Part shown: in pieces, positions 1 through 11,075 of the stretch
How the letters are laid out: every line of letters starts with the position of its first letter
Numbering within the stretch: the stretch's first letter is position 1
Origin: Liolophura sinensis
Taxonomy: Eukaryota > Mollusca > Polyplacophora > Chitonida > Chitonidae
Direction: 5' to 3'
Length of the DNA: 64,000 nucleotides
NCBI RefSeq assembly: GCF_032854445.1
Contig: NC_088300.1
Coordinates: forward strand, 40,514,458 to 40,578,457
Program-made: the position numbers and the translations under genes
Notes under the pieces: generated by a model
Databases searched by the model: none
The model's input: only the letters and a program-made list of their open reading frames with translations
What the model was told of the DNA's origin: nothing

Positions 1-195
1 ATTTCCGCATATATAGGTCATACACAAAAGATAGCACTTGGATAATATCAACAAACAAACAAACATAGGTGTCAAGATTTAAAGAAAAACACACTATATG
101 TCCACGAACTATTACAGTCTTGATGCGTACAAAACAACAAATGTATGTTTGGTCAAAACCCACCATGAAATAAAAAATTAATTGACTTTCACGCC

Positions 196-1633
196 TTAAA
201 AGACTAATCTCAACGCTGAACCACTCTTCTTTTGCCCAGCCCACTTTTTAGACTGGCGACGGAATGTTCGCATGTGCTCCCTGAAATCTTCATGGTGCAT
301 CGGCAGATAGTTCTGTGGCGTGCAGAGTTCCTACAAAGATAAGAATAAACAACATTACTCAATTGTGCCTGAGCATAATATCAAGTACATGGACTTAAAC
401 TTTCTGGTGGTTACTATTGCATATAGTCTCGCTGGATACCAAAAGCCTATATAAACAAAATTCTTATGTACCTACCTTTTCTTTCTCAAAGAAGTTTTTG
501 TATCCGCCGTGAAGCAAGTAAATCTCAGGATAACACAGCTGCGGATATCGATCCTTGTTCATCTGCCTGTCTTGGCTCCTTAAAAATCGAGACATTTTTG
601 GACCTCTTTGAGATGAAAATTCACAGTGAAATATTAGAATGCTTCTTTTCGTTCCACTACTCCTGGTAATGACTGGTTTGGAAATAAGGTTTTCCACAAT
701 ACTGTCCTTGGTGTAATAGTTGACAGCTCCTTTGATGTGGCCGCCTTGAAACTCATAGGGATATCTGCAATCCACAATGAGGAATTCTTCTACTACGTCA
801 TCAAACTCGTGGTTTTGAAGCCGCGCCAAAGTTTCCGGCGTGATGGACATGAGATCTTGATGCTTGCCTGGAACAGTTGGCAGACAGTAGGCCACGCTGC
901 CGTCACTGATTAAATCTGGATTTTCCGACACTGCCAAGGAGAAATAAACATTTAAATACTCTGCAGTGGTAATATGTATGTAATAGTATGTAGGTAAAAT
1001 GCAACTTGCAATAATACTGTAAGCAGTTTTGAGAAGATTCACCATTATTATGATTACCTCTGTCTAGGGCAGTTTTAATTTGATCTTCTGACTGGAAATT
1101 GGACGGTCTGAGTAAACACTTGCTTGTCGCCATCATGTCGTCAGATCTCTTTCTCTTCTGGACAGGTGACTCATCTTCGTCGCTTTCCGAACGCCTTCGC
1201 TTTTGGCTATATTGGCAATGTTTTTTCCTAGGCTCGGGCACCTATAGGGTAAAACATTTTTCATTAATTATTATATTGTTCTGGCAAATCATGCCATGAA
1301 TTCTATTCTCCAAAATAATACCGCACAGAATGCTGGTAGTGATTACCTAAAACGACACAAAAGTGATTTTACCTTACTAAGCTGTATAAAAGGCCTGCTA
1401 AAAATCGAAAGTGGACACTCATCATTGGTGAAACTGTCGTCAAAGCCTATTCCACTATCTCTGGAATCTTCGTCTTCTAATAGAAAGGACGAGTTCCCTT
1501 TTCTTAGAAAGTAATCCATCATCGGGGAAAAGATATTGCCTTCCGCTGCATCATCAGACTGCTTAACTGGACTGTGTAATTCCAAGGAGCATTCGTCCTC
1601 AAACAACTTCTTAGGTAATGAATATGCCATCAT
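196..1633 (-). CDS. CDC25: CDC25-like M-phase inducer phosphatase, copy 1 (intact)
   Basis: Dual-specificity phosphatase family that activates cyclin-dependent kinases by removing inhibitory phosphates. Exons, in transcript order: 1373-1633, 1058-1241, 476-930, 196-330; all introns GT-AG; 344 aa. Exon 1 (residues 1-87) has a CDK-type SPVK site (21-24) and an acidic DSG motif (DSGIGFDDS, from 59). Exon 2 holds a lysine/arginine-rich bipartite nuclear signal (about 101-120). Exon 3 holds the rhodanese-like catalytic domain: DCRYPYEF near 202, active loop HCEFSSQR at 250-257 (Cys251, Arg257), HGGYKNFF near 289. Exon 4 carries YLPMHHEDF and a QSKKW tail typical of CDC25 C-termini. The regulatory N-terminus is short compared with vertebrate CDC25A-C. 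Oddity: Gln replaces the usual Glu just before the catalytic Arg. The start is the first Met of MMAYSLP, downstream of a TATA box. Confidence 0.93.
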
Positions 1634-1703
1634 AGATAATTTGTTTCTTTGACAGTTGGTTTCAGTAAATACTCGGACTGAAGTTCAGTTTATTAAATTC
1701 TGA

Positions 1704-1775
1704 TTTATATATCTTGTTGATTAAAAAAAACTCCCCGCAGTTCAAGCTAACCGGAGTTCTGTTTCAATGGCCAAT
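1704..1775 (-). promoter_or_regulatory. CDC25 core promoter: TATA box and CCAAT box
   Basis: On the minus strand an ATATATAAA box (plus 1704-1712) lies about 71 bp upstream of the copy 1 ATG, and an ATTGG box (plus-strand ccaat, 1771-1775) about 60 bp further up. The same pair occurs in the other units (TATA near 5346, 8954, 12584 and 16221). It is also present in diverged copy 7, where the surrounding sequence has changed. CCAAT boxes are typical of cell-cycle genes; use of this promoter is inferred. Confidence 0.6.
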
Positions 1776-1867
1776 GAAAATTCATGCCATCTGCACATGG
1801 CTTGAAAGAAACAGTCTGTAGAAAAAACAAGTTAATCACTTTCCGATAATCCAGTTCAGCTATACAG

Positions 1868-1881
1868 GATTAGCGCTGATG
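1868..1881. promoter_or_regulatory. Conserved GATTAGCGCTGATG element upstream of CDC25
   Basis: This 14-mer lies about 235 bp upstream of the copy 1 start. It recurs at about 5509, 9115, 12743 and 16383, and near 20591 in copy 7 with one change. Copy 7 also has an inverted partner, GCGCTAATC, near 20554. The GCGC core resembles E2F-type sites, but no factor can be assigned from sequence alone. Confidence 0.4.
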
Positions 1882-2871
1882 TTCTTTACTCACCACCCAG
1901 ATTCACTCCATGCCGCAGGTGTTGTTATCTATGTAACACGTGGGAGATGCTACATAAAGAAAGGGCCACCCGAGGTGAGAAGGCATCGTAGTTAGCGTCT
2001 TCACAGACGTCAAAATGAACAAGGCTCGATATTATGACCATTGACATGCAAGGGAGTGTTTGAAAGGCATTCAGTGTCATTACAAGAAGAAACTGTCAGA
2101 AAGATAACATTGTTCACGGCTCAAAAATCATTGTTCACAGTTCAAAATCGTATTTATTTCCAATGCCAAGTTCCCCATATATACCCCATAGAACAGTAAT
2201 CATCGAATCGCTTTATTACGAAGAAGGGCGTTTGGGACAACTAGAATGCACGCACCAATTTTTGCTAAGTAAAACGTTCTCAGACATATTTTTACACCAC
2301 TTGATACACTTTTTTCATGAATGTTGTTTCCTGTAGTGACCACTTAACAAGTTTGATTGTTAGCGTGTAGGTAATCTATGCAAACTTGAAAACACTGACG
2401 GCACCAGAGACGCTGAGTGCACGTAGAGAAAGTACAGGCTATACTTACAGGTAACTTGCGCGAGGGACACGTCTGCTTTTTAGCTATAGTTCATTTAAAA
2501 CCTGTTTTATACTTCTAAACTCCGAACAATTAACTCCTTAATAAAAACCCTTTTGAAATAAAAACAAGAAATTGTTTTGTGTACTTGTGTCAGCATCTGC
2601 CTCTTGTCACGGCTTGTAGGAAACTTATTTTCCGACTGCATGTGTGTTGTATTAATACATTCATGCATGTGCTCAGTAAAATTGTTGCTTGCCTTGTGCT
2701 TCATAATCCACAAAATACCGTTATGTTATATCTCGTTACGGGCCACATGGTGCTTTCGCGACAGGTAAACTATGCACACAGAATACAGTATAATTAGAAC
2801 ATGACTTTTACCACACGAATTGCTTCATATCTCTAATTTTTTGCTACATCTATGACGGCATACATGAACGG

Positions 2872-2975
2872 CTCTTCTTTTCCCCCAGCCCAGGTCTTAG
2901 ACTGGCGACGGAATGTTCCCATGTGCTCCCTGAAATCTTCATCTTGCATCGGCAGGTAGATCTGTGGCGTGCAAT
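2872..2975 (-). pseudogene. Decayed extra CDC25 last exon, unit 1
   Basis: One frame reads CTPQIYLPMQDEDFREHM followed by RRQSKTWAGG, plainly homologous to CDC25 exon 4, but the sequence differs from the functional exon 4 of the same unit. The upstream AG (catag before attgcac) would enter in the wrong phase after exon 3, and the tail reads into unrelated sequence. It lies about 0.9 kb downstream of copy 2. Probably a remnant of an ancestral neighbouring gene carried along by each duplication. Confidence 0.75.
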
Positions 2976-3837
2976 CTATGATTGCGCTTGATTTTGTCAT
3001 CCATATTACATAAGGCAAACAAACGTTTGGTAAAGGTAATTTCTGCTCATGTTTTTGGTAGGCCTTCAGAAACGTAAGTATTACACAAATTCACCTTAAC
3101 ACAAATTTTTGAAAGAGTTTCTCAATGACAGTCTAAAGTCTGGTGTGGACACAGAACAACCGCTAAAATTTTTTCGAGACACAAGGGGCATGATGCAGAA
3201 AATGTGCCTCATAGTGTGCATAATCATCGATACGGTTACTACAGTGTGTGCGAATCTCTTATTCTGTCATCAAGCAAGGACTTACAGTCCAGGTGTCAAA
3301 CATTAATCGTCAATTTTACGATTAAGGGGTCGCCCAACGTATTTCACTTTGGGTGTCAAACAATAATCGTATATTTCACACATTATATCTGAATGTCACT
3401 TTAAGTGAGCTTGGGGGTCGCCCCCGGGCATGGAAGAACAATATATCTCCTAAGGTTTTTAGTTAAACACTACTGAATATGAATTTAGAATCCCGTCTGT
3501 CTATAATATTACAATTTCTATTAAAAATTTAAAAGTTTATATTTACGATTTTTTATTCATACATGTTATCCTGCACATTTTGCAAACATACATCGTAGAA
3601 CATAAATAGAAAACTTAGATAACATTCAAAATGCATTTTTTATTTCCGCATGTATAGGTCGTACACAATCGAAAGCACTGGGATAATATCAACAAACAAA
3701 CAAACATAGGTGTCAAGATTTAAACAAGAACAGACTATATGTCCACAAACAAGTATAGACTTGATGCGTACAAAACAACAAATCTATGTTTGGTCAACAC
3801 CCACCATGAAAAATAAGAATTGATTGACTTTCAAGCC

Positions 3838-5275
3838 TTAAAAGACTAATCTTATTGCTGAACCACTCTTCTTTTGCCCAGCCCAGGTTTTAGACTGGCG
3901 ACGGAATGTTCGCATGTGCTCCCTGAAATCTTCATGGTGCATCGGCAGATAGGCCTGTGGCGTGCAGAGTTCCTACAAAGATAAGAATAAACAACATTAC
4001 TCAATTGTGCCTGAGCATAATATCAAGTACATGGACTTCAACTTTCTGGTGATTACTTTTTTTATATAGTCTTGCCTGTTATCAATAGCCTAATCAACAA
4101 TATGCTTATGTACCTACCTTTTCTTTCTCAAAGAAGTTTTTGTATCCGCCGTGAAGTAAGTAAATCTCAGAATAACACAGCTGCGGATATCGATCCTTGT
4201 TCATCTGCCTGTCTTGGCTCCTTAAAAATCGACACATTTTTGGACCTCTTTTAGATAAAAATTCACAGTGAAATATTAGAATGCTTCTTTTCGTTCCTCT
4301 ACTCCTGGTAATGACTGGTTTGGAAATAAGGTTTTGCACAATACTGTCCTTGGTGTAATAGTTGACAGCTCCTTTGATGTGGCCACCTTGAAACTCATAG
4401 GGATATCTGCAATCCACAATGAGGAATTCTTCTACTACGTCATCAAACCCGTGGTTTTGAAGCCGCGCCAAAGTTTCCGGCGTGATGGACTTGAGATCTT
4501 GATGCTTGCCTGGAACAGTTGGCAGACAGTAGGCCACGCTGCCGTCACTGATCAGGTCTGGATTTTCCGACACTGCCAAGGAGAAATAAACATTTAAATA
4601 CGCTGCAGTGGTAATATTTTTAGCATGTAGGTAAAATGCATCTTGCAATAATATTGTAAGCAGTTTTGAGAAGATTCACCATTATTATGATTACCTCTGT
4701 CCAGGGCAGTTTTAATTTGATCTTCTGACTGGAAATTGGACGGTCTGAGTAAACACTTGCTTGTCTCCATCATGTCGTCAGATCTCTTTCTCTTCTGAAC
4801 AGGTGACTCATCTTCGTCGCTTTCTGAACGCCTTCGCTTTTGGCTATATGGGCAATGTTTTTTCCTAGGCTCGGGCACCTATAGGGCAAAACATTTTTCA
4901 TTAATTGTTATATTGTTCTGGCAAATCATGCCATGAATTCTATTCTCCAAAATAATACCACACAGAATGCTGGTAGTGATTACGTAAACGACACAAACGT
5001 GATTTTACCTTACTAAGCTGTATAAAAGGCCTGCTAAAAAGCGAAAGTGGACACTCATCATTGGTGAAACTGTCGTCAAAGCCTATTCCACTATCTCTGG
5101 AATCTTCGTCTGCTAGTAGAAAGGACGAGTTCCCTTTTCTTAGAAAGTAATCCATCATCGGGGAAAAGATATTGCCTTCCGCTGCATCATCAGACTGCTT
5201 AACTGGACTACGTAATTCCAAGGAGCATTCGTCCTCAAACAACTTCTTAGGTACCGGTAATGAATATGCCATCAT
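3838..5275 (-). CDS. CDC25: CDC25-like phosphatase, copy 2 (intact, altered active loop)
   Basis: Exons: 5009-5275, 4695-4878, 4118-4572, 3838-3972; phases agree throughout; 346 aa. Exon 1 is six bases longer than in the other copies, adding two residues (MMAYSLPVPKKLF). The catalytic loop reads HCEFLSKRGPKMC: catalytic Cys and Arg are kept, but the second loop Ser is Leu and the pre-Arg residue is Lys. The other copies read HCEFSSQRGPKMS (GPQMS in copy 6). Another private change is NHGFDD for NHEFDD before the DCRY motif. The nuclear signal, DSG motif and CDK-type sites are kept. It is probably translated but may have altered or lost catalysis; that last point is inference. Confidence 0.92.
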
Positions 5276-7448
5276 AGATAACCTGTTTCTTTGACAGTTG
5301 GTTTCAGTAAATACTCGGACTGAAGTTCAGCTTATTAAATTCTGACTTATATATTTTGTTGATAAAAAAAACTCCCCGCAGTTCAAGCTAGCCGAAGTTC
5401 TGTTTCAATGGCCAATGAAAACTCATGCCATCTTCACATGGCTTAAAAGAAACAGTCTGTAGAAAAAACAAGTTAATCACTTTCCGATAATCCAGTTCAG
5501 CAGTGCAGGATTAGCGCTGATGTTCTTTACTCACCACCCAGATTCACTCCATGCCGCAGGTGTTGTTATCTATGTAACACGTGGGAGATGCTACATAAAG
5601 AAAGGGCCACCCGAGGTGAGAAGGCATCATATTTAGCGTCTTCACAGACGGCAAAATGAACAAGGCTCAATATTTTGACCATGGCCATGCAAGGGAGTGT
5701 ATGAAAGGCATTCAGTGTCATTACAAGAGGCAACTGTCAGAAAGATAACATTCTTCCCCGCTCAAAAATCATTGTTCACAGTTCAAAATCGTATTTATTT
5801 CCAATACCAAGTTCCCCATATATACCCCATAAAACATTAATTTTCGACTCGCTTTATTACGAAGAAGGGCGTTTGGAACAACTAGAATGTACTCACCATT
5901 TTGTGCTAAGTAAAACCTTCTCAGACATATTTTTACACCACTTGATACACTTTTTTCATGAATGTTGTTTCCTGTAGTGACCACTTAATACTTTTGATTG
6001 GTAGCGTGTAGGTAATCTATGCAAACTTAAAATCACTGACGGCACCAGAGACGCTGAGTGCACGTGGAGAAAGTACAGGCTTTACTTGCAGGTAACTTGC
6101 TGAAGGCACTCGTCTGCCTTTCAGCTACAGTTCATTTAAAACCTGTCATAATTCTAAACTCCGAACAATTAACTCCTTAACAAAAACTCTTTTGAAATAA
6201 AAACAAGAAAGTGTTTTGTCTACTTGTGTCAGCATCTGCCTCATGTAACGGCTTGCAGGAAACTTATTTTTCGACTGCATGTGTGTTGTATTAATACATT
6301 CATGCATGTGCTCAGTAAAATTGTTGCTTGCCTTGTGTTTCATAATCCACAAAATACCGTTATATTATATCTCGTTACGGGCCACATGGTGCTTTCGCGA
6401 CAGGTAAACTATGCACACGGGATACAGTATAATTAGAACATGACTTTTACCACACGAATTGCTTCATATCTCTATTTTTTTTTTTTGGCTACATCTACGA
6501 CGGCATACATGAACGGCTCTTCTTTTCCCCAGCCCAGGCCTTAGACTGGCGACGGAATGTTCGCATGTGGTCCCTGGAATCTTGATGGTGCATCGGCAGG
6601 TAGATCTTTGGCGTGCAATCTGTGATTGCGCTTGATTTCGTCGTCCATATTATATAAGGGAAAACAAAATTTTGGTAAAGGTAATTTCTGCTCATGTTTT
6701 TTAGTAGGCCTTGAGAAAGTCTGGTGTGGACACAGAACAGCCGCTAAAATTTGTTCGAAAAGCAAGGGGGCATGGTGCAGAAAATGTGTCTCATAGTGTG
6801 CATAATCATCGATACGGGTACTACAGTGTGTGCGAATCTCTTATTCTGTCATCAAGCAAGGACTTAAAGTCTAGGTGTCAAACATTAACCGTACCTTATA
6901 CACACTATATGCATCTGTCACTTTAAGTAAGCTTGAGGGGTCGCCCAACGATTTTTACTTCGGGTGTCAAACATTAATCGTACCTTTTACACACTATATG
7001 TGAATGTCACTTTAAGTGAGCTTGGGGGTCGCCTCGGGGCATGGAAGAACAATATGTCTTTTAAGGTTTTTAGTCAAACACTACTGAATATGAATTTAGA
7101 ATCCCGTCTGTCTATAATATTACAATTTTTATTCAAAGGTTAAATGTTTATATTTACGATTTTCTATTCATACTTGTTATCCTGCACATTTTGCAAACGT
7201 ACATCGTAGAACATAAATAGAAAACTTAGATAACATTCAAAATGCATTTTTTATTTCCGCATGTATAGGTCGTACACAATCGAAAGCACTGGGATAATAT
7301 CAACAAACAAACAAACATAGGTGTCAAGATTTAAACAAGAACAGACTATATGTCCACAAACAAGTATAAACTTGATGCGTACAAAACAACAAATGTATGT
7401 TTGGTCAACACCCACCATGAAAAATAAGAATTGATTGACTTTCAAGCC
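5276..7448 (-). other. Spacer between CDC25 copies 2 and 3
   Basis: Same order as the first spacer, with the decayed last exon at 6517-6620 and a 68-codon open stretch at 6146-6352. The block near 5650-5760 (ttttgaccatggcc; cttccccgctc) is of the type shared with copy 4, unlike copies 1, 3 and 5. Confidence 0.65.
6517..6620 (-). pseudogene. Decayed extra CDC25 last exon, unit 2
   Basis: Homologue of the 2872-2975 remnant. The minus-strand frame keeps CTPKIYLPMHHQD but then loses the match, and the exon lacks a usable in-phase acceptor. Confidence 0.7.
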
Positions 7449-8883
7449 TTAAAAGACTAATCTTATTGCTGAACCACTCTTCTTTTCCCCAGCCCAGGTT
7501 TTAGACTGGCGACGGAATGTTCGCATGTGCTCCTTGAAATCTTCATGGTGCATCGGCAGATAGGCCTGTGGCGTGCAGAGTTCCTACAAAGATAAGAATA
7601 AACAAAATTACTCAATTGTGCCTGAGCATAATATCAAGTACATGGACTTAAACTTTCTGGTGATTACTTTTTTTATATAGTCTTGGCTGTTACCAATAGC
7701 CTAAATCAACAATATGCTTATGTACCTACCTTTTCTTTCTCAAAGAAGTTTTTGTATCCGCCGTGAAGTAAGTAAATCTCAGGATAACACAGCTGCGGAT
7801 ATCGATCCTTGTTCATCTGCCTGTCTTGGCTCCTTAAAAATCGAGACATTTTTGGACCTCTTTGAGATGAAAATTCACAGTGAAATATTAGAATGCTTCT
7901 TTTCGTTCCTCTACTCCTGGTAATGACTGGTTTGGAAATAAGGTTTTCCACAATACTGTCCTTGGTGTAATAGTTGACAGCTCCTTTAATGTGGCCGCCT
8001 TGAAACTCTTAGGGATATCTGCAATCCACAATGAGGAATTCTTCTACTACGTCATCAAACTCGTGGTTTTGAAGCCGCGCCAAAGTTTCCGGCGTGATGG
8101 ACTTGAGATCTTGATGCTTGCCTGGAACAGTTGGCAGACAGTAGGCCACGCTGCCGTCACTGATCAGGTCTGGATTTTCCGACACTGCCAAGGAGAAATA
8201 AACATTTAAATACTCTGCAGTGGTAATATTTTTAGTATGTAGGTAAAATGCATCTTGCAATAATATTGTAAGCAGTTTTGAGAAGATTCACCATTATTAT
8301 GATTACCTCTGTCTAGGGCAGTTTTAATTTGATCTTCTGACTGGAAATTGGACGGTCTGAGTAAACACTTGCTTGTCTCCATCATGTCGTCAGATCTCTT
8401 TCTCTTCTGAACAGGTGACTCATCTTCGTCACTTTCCGAACGCCTTCGCTTTTGGCTATATGGGCAATGTTTTTTTCCTAGGCTCGGGCACCTATAGGGT
8501 AAAACATCTTTCATTAATTGTTATATTGTTCTGGCAAATCATGCCATGAATTCTATTCTCCAAAATAATACCACACAGAATGCTGGTAGTGATTACGTAA
8601 AACGACACAAACGTGATTTTACCTTACTAAGCTGTATAAAAGGCCTGCTAAAAAGCGAAAGTGGACACTCATCATTGGTGAAACTGTCTTCAAAGCCTAT
8701 TCCACTATCTCTGGAATCTTCGTCTGCTAATAGAAAGGACGAGTTCGCTTTTCTTAGAAAGTAATCCATCATCGGGGAAAAGATATTGCCTTCCGCTGCA
8801 TCATCAGACTGCTTAACTGGACTGTGTAATTCCAAGGAGCAGTCGTCCTCAAACAACTTCTTAGGTAATGAATATACCATCAT
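7449..8883 (-). pseudogene. CDC25: CDC25-like copy 3, broken by frameshift and nonsense codon
   Basis: Same four-exon layout: 8623-8883, 8307-8491, 7730-8184, 7449-7583. Exon 2 is 185 nt instead of 184, because the run of T on the plus strand near 8470-8476 is seven long rather than six; this shifts the frame after VPEPRKK. Independently, in exon 3 the Tyr codon in CRYPYEF is TAA (plus-strand 8009-8011, a to t at 8009), which would end the protein before the HCX5R loop. Splice sites remain good and the rest is nearly identical to the intact copies, so inactivation is recent. A sequencing or collapse error could explain one lesion but hardly both. Confidence 0.9.
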
Positions 8884-11075
8884 AGATAATTTGTTTCTTT
8901 GACAGTTGGATTCAGTAAATACTCGGACTGAAGTTCAGTTTATTAAATTCTGATTTATATATCTTGTTGATGAAAAAAAACTCCCAGTAGTTCAAGCTAG
9001 CCGGAGTTCTGTTTCAATGGCCAATGAAAATTCATGCCATCTCCACATGGCTTAAAAAAAAAAAAGCAGAAAAACAAGTTAATCACTTTCCGATAATCCA
9101 GTTCAGCAATACAGGATTAGCGCTGATGTTCTTTACTCGCCACCCAGATTCACTCCATGCCGCAGGTGCTGTTATCTATGTTACACGTGGGAGATGCTAC
9201 ATGAAGAAAGGGCCACCCGAGGTGAGAAGGCATCGTAGTTAGCGTCTTCACAGACGTCAAAATGAACAAGGCTCGATATTATGACCATTGACATGCAAGG
9301 GAGTGATTGAAAGGCATTCAGTGTCATTACAAGAAGAAACTGTCAGAAAGATAACATTGTTCTCGGCTCAAAAATCATTGTTCACAGTTCAAAATCGTAT
9401 TTATTTCCAATGTCAAGTTCCCCATATATACCCCATAGAACAGTAATCATCGACTCGCTTTATCACGAAGAAGGGCGTTTGGGACAACTAGAATGCACGC
9501 ACCAATTTTTGCTAAGTAAAACCTCTCAGACATATTTTTACACCACTTGATACACTTTTTTCATGAATGTTGTTTCCTGTAGTGACCACTTAACAAGTTT
9601 GATTGTTAGCGTGTAGGTAATCTATGCAAACTTGAAAACACTGACGGCACCAGAGACGCTGAGTGCACGTAGAGAAAGTACAGGTTATACTTACAGGTAA
9701 CTTGCGCAAGGGACATGTCTGCCGTTTAGCTATAGTTCATTTAAAACCTGTTTTATACTTCTAAACTCCAAACAATTAACTCCTTAACAAAAACTCTTTT
9801 GAAATAAAAACAAGAAAATGTTTTGTGTACTTGTGTCAGCATCTGCCTCTTGTCACGGCTTGCAGGAAACTTATTTTTCGACTGCATGTGTGTTGTATTA
9901 ATACATTCATGCATGTGCTCAGTAAAATTGTTGCTTGCCTTGTGTTTCATAATCCACAAAATACCGTTATATTATATCTCGTAACGGGCCACATGGTGCT
10001 TTTGCGACAGGTAAACTATGCACGCGGGATACAGTATAATTAGAACATGACTTTTACCACACGAATTGCTTCATATCTCTAATTTTTTGCTACAGCATAG
10101 ATGAACGGCTCTTCTTTTCCCCAGCCCAGGTCTTAGACTGGCGACGGCATGTTCGCATGTGCTTCCTGAAATCTTCATCTTGCATCGGCGGGTAGATCTG
10201 TGGCGTGCAATCTATGATTGCGCTTGATTTCGTCATCCATATTATTTAAGGGAAAACAAACGCTTGGTAAAGGTAATTTCTGCTCATGTTTTTTGGTAGT
10301 CCTTAAGAAACGTAAATATTACACAAATTCACTTTCACACAAAGTTTGAAAAGAGTTTCTCAATGACAGTCTAAAGTCTGGTGTGTACACAGAACAGCCG
10401 CTAAAATTTGTTCAAGAAGCAAGATGGCATGGTGCTGAAAATGTGTCTCATAGTGTGCATAATCATCGATACGGGTACTACAGTGTGTGCGAATCTCTTA
10501 TTCTGTCATCAAGCAAGGGCTTACAGTCTAGGTGTCAAACATTAATCGTAAATTTTACACCCTATATGCATCTGTCACTTTAAGTAAGCTTGAGAGGTCG
10601 CTCAACGATTTTCACTATATGTGAATGTCACTTTAGGTGAGCTTGGGGTCGCCTCGGGGCATGGAAGAACAGTTTGTTTTCTAATGTTTTTAGCCAAACA
10701 CTACTGAATATGAATTTAGAATCCCGTCAGTCTATAATATTACACTTCCTTTTTAAAATTTAAATGTTTATATTTACGATTTTTTATTCATACATTTTAT
10801 TCATATTCTACATATTTTGCTAAGCAGATATCGTAGAAAATAAGAAGAAAACTTAGATAACATTCAAAATGCATTTTTTATTTCCGCATATATAGGTCAC
10901 ACACAAACGATAGCACTGGGATAATATCAACAAACAAACAAACATAGGTGTCAAGATTTAAAGAAAAACAGACTATATGTCCACGAACTATTACAGTCTT
11001 GATGCGTACAAAACAACAAATGTATGTTTGGTCAACACCCACCATGAAATAAAAAAATTAATTGACTTTCACGCC
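8884..11075 (-). other. Spacer between CDC25 copies 3 and 4
   Basis: Decayed last exon at 10109-10212 and a 68-codon open stretch at 9753-9959. The 5' flank of copy 3 is of the copy 1 type (attatgaccattgac near 9280). The repeated gtgtcaaac block near 10530-10640 is shortened compared with units 2 and 5. Confidence 0.65.
10109..10212 (-). pseudogene. Decayed extra CDC25 last exon, unit 3
   Basis: Same remnant, with ccgatgcaa for the YLPMH region and the arginine-rich RRQSK segment still visible. Its flank has a short deletion (ttttttgctacagcatag) compared with units 1 and 2. Confidence 0.7.

Larger units (their letters stand above)
1634..3837 (-). other. Spacer between CDC25 copies 1 and 2
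   Basis: From right to left on the minus strand: 3' flank of copy 2 (3837 to about 3020), with imperfect short duplications around the motif gtgtcaaac near 3290-3420; a decayed last exon (2872-2975); an open stretch of 68 codons (2507-2713) of unknown meaning; and the 5' flank and promoter of copy 1 (about 2300-1640). I see no further gene. Confidence 0.7.

Noticed and set aside
5769..5984. 71-codon minus-strand frame in CDC25 spacers (also 13006-13221 and 16643-16858)
   Set aside because: It is broken in the corresponding places of copies 1 and 3, has no known motif, and overlaps the promoter-distal spacer.
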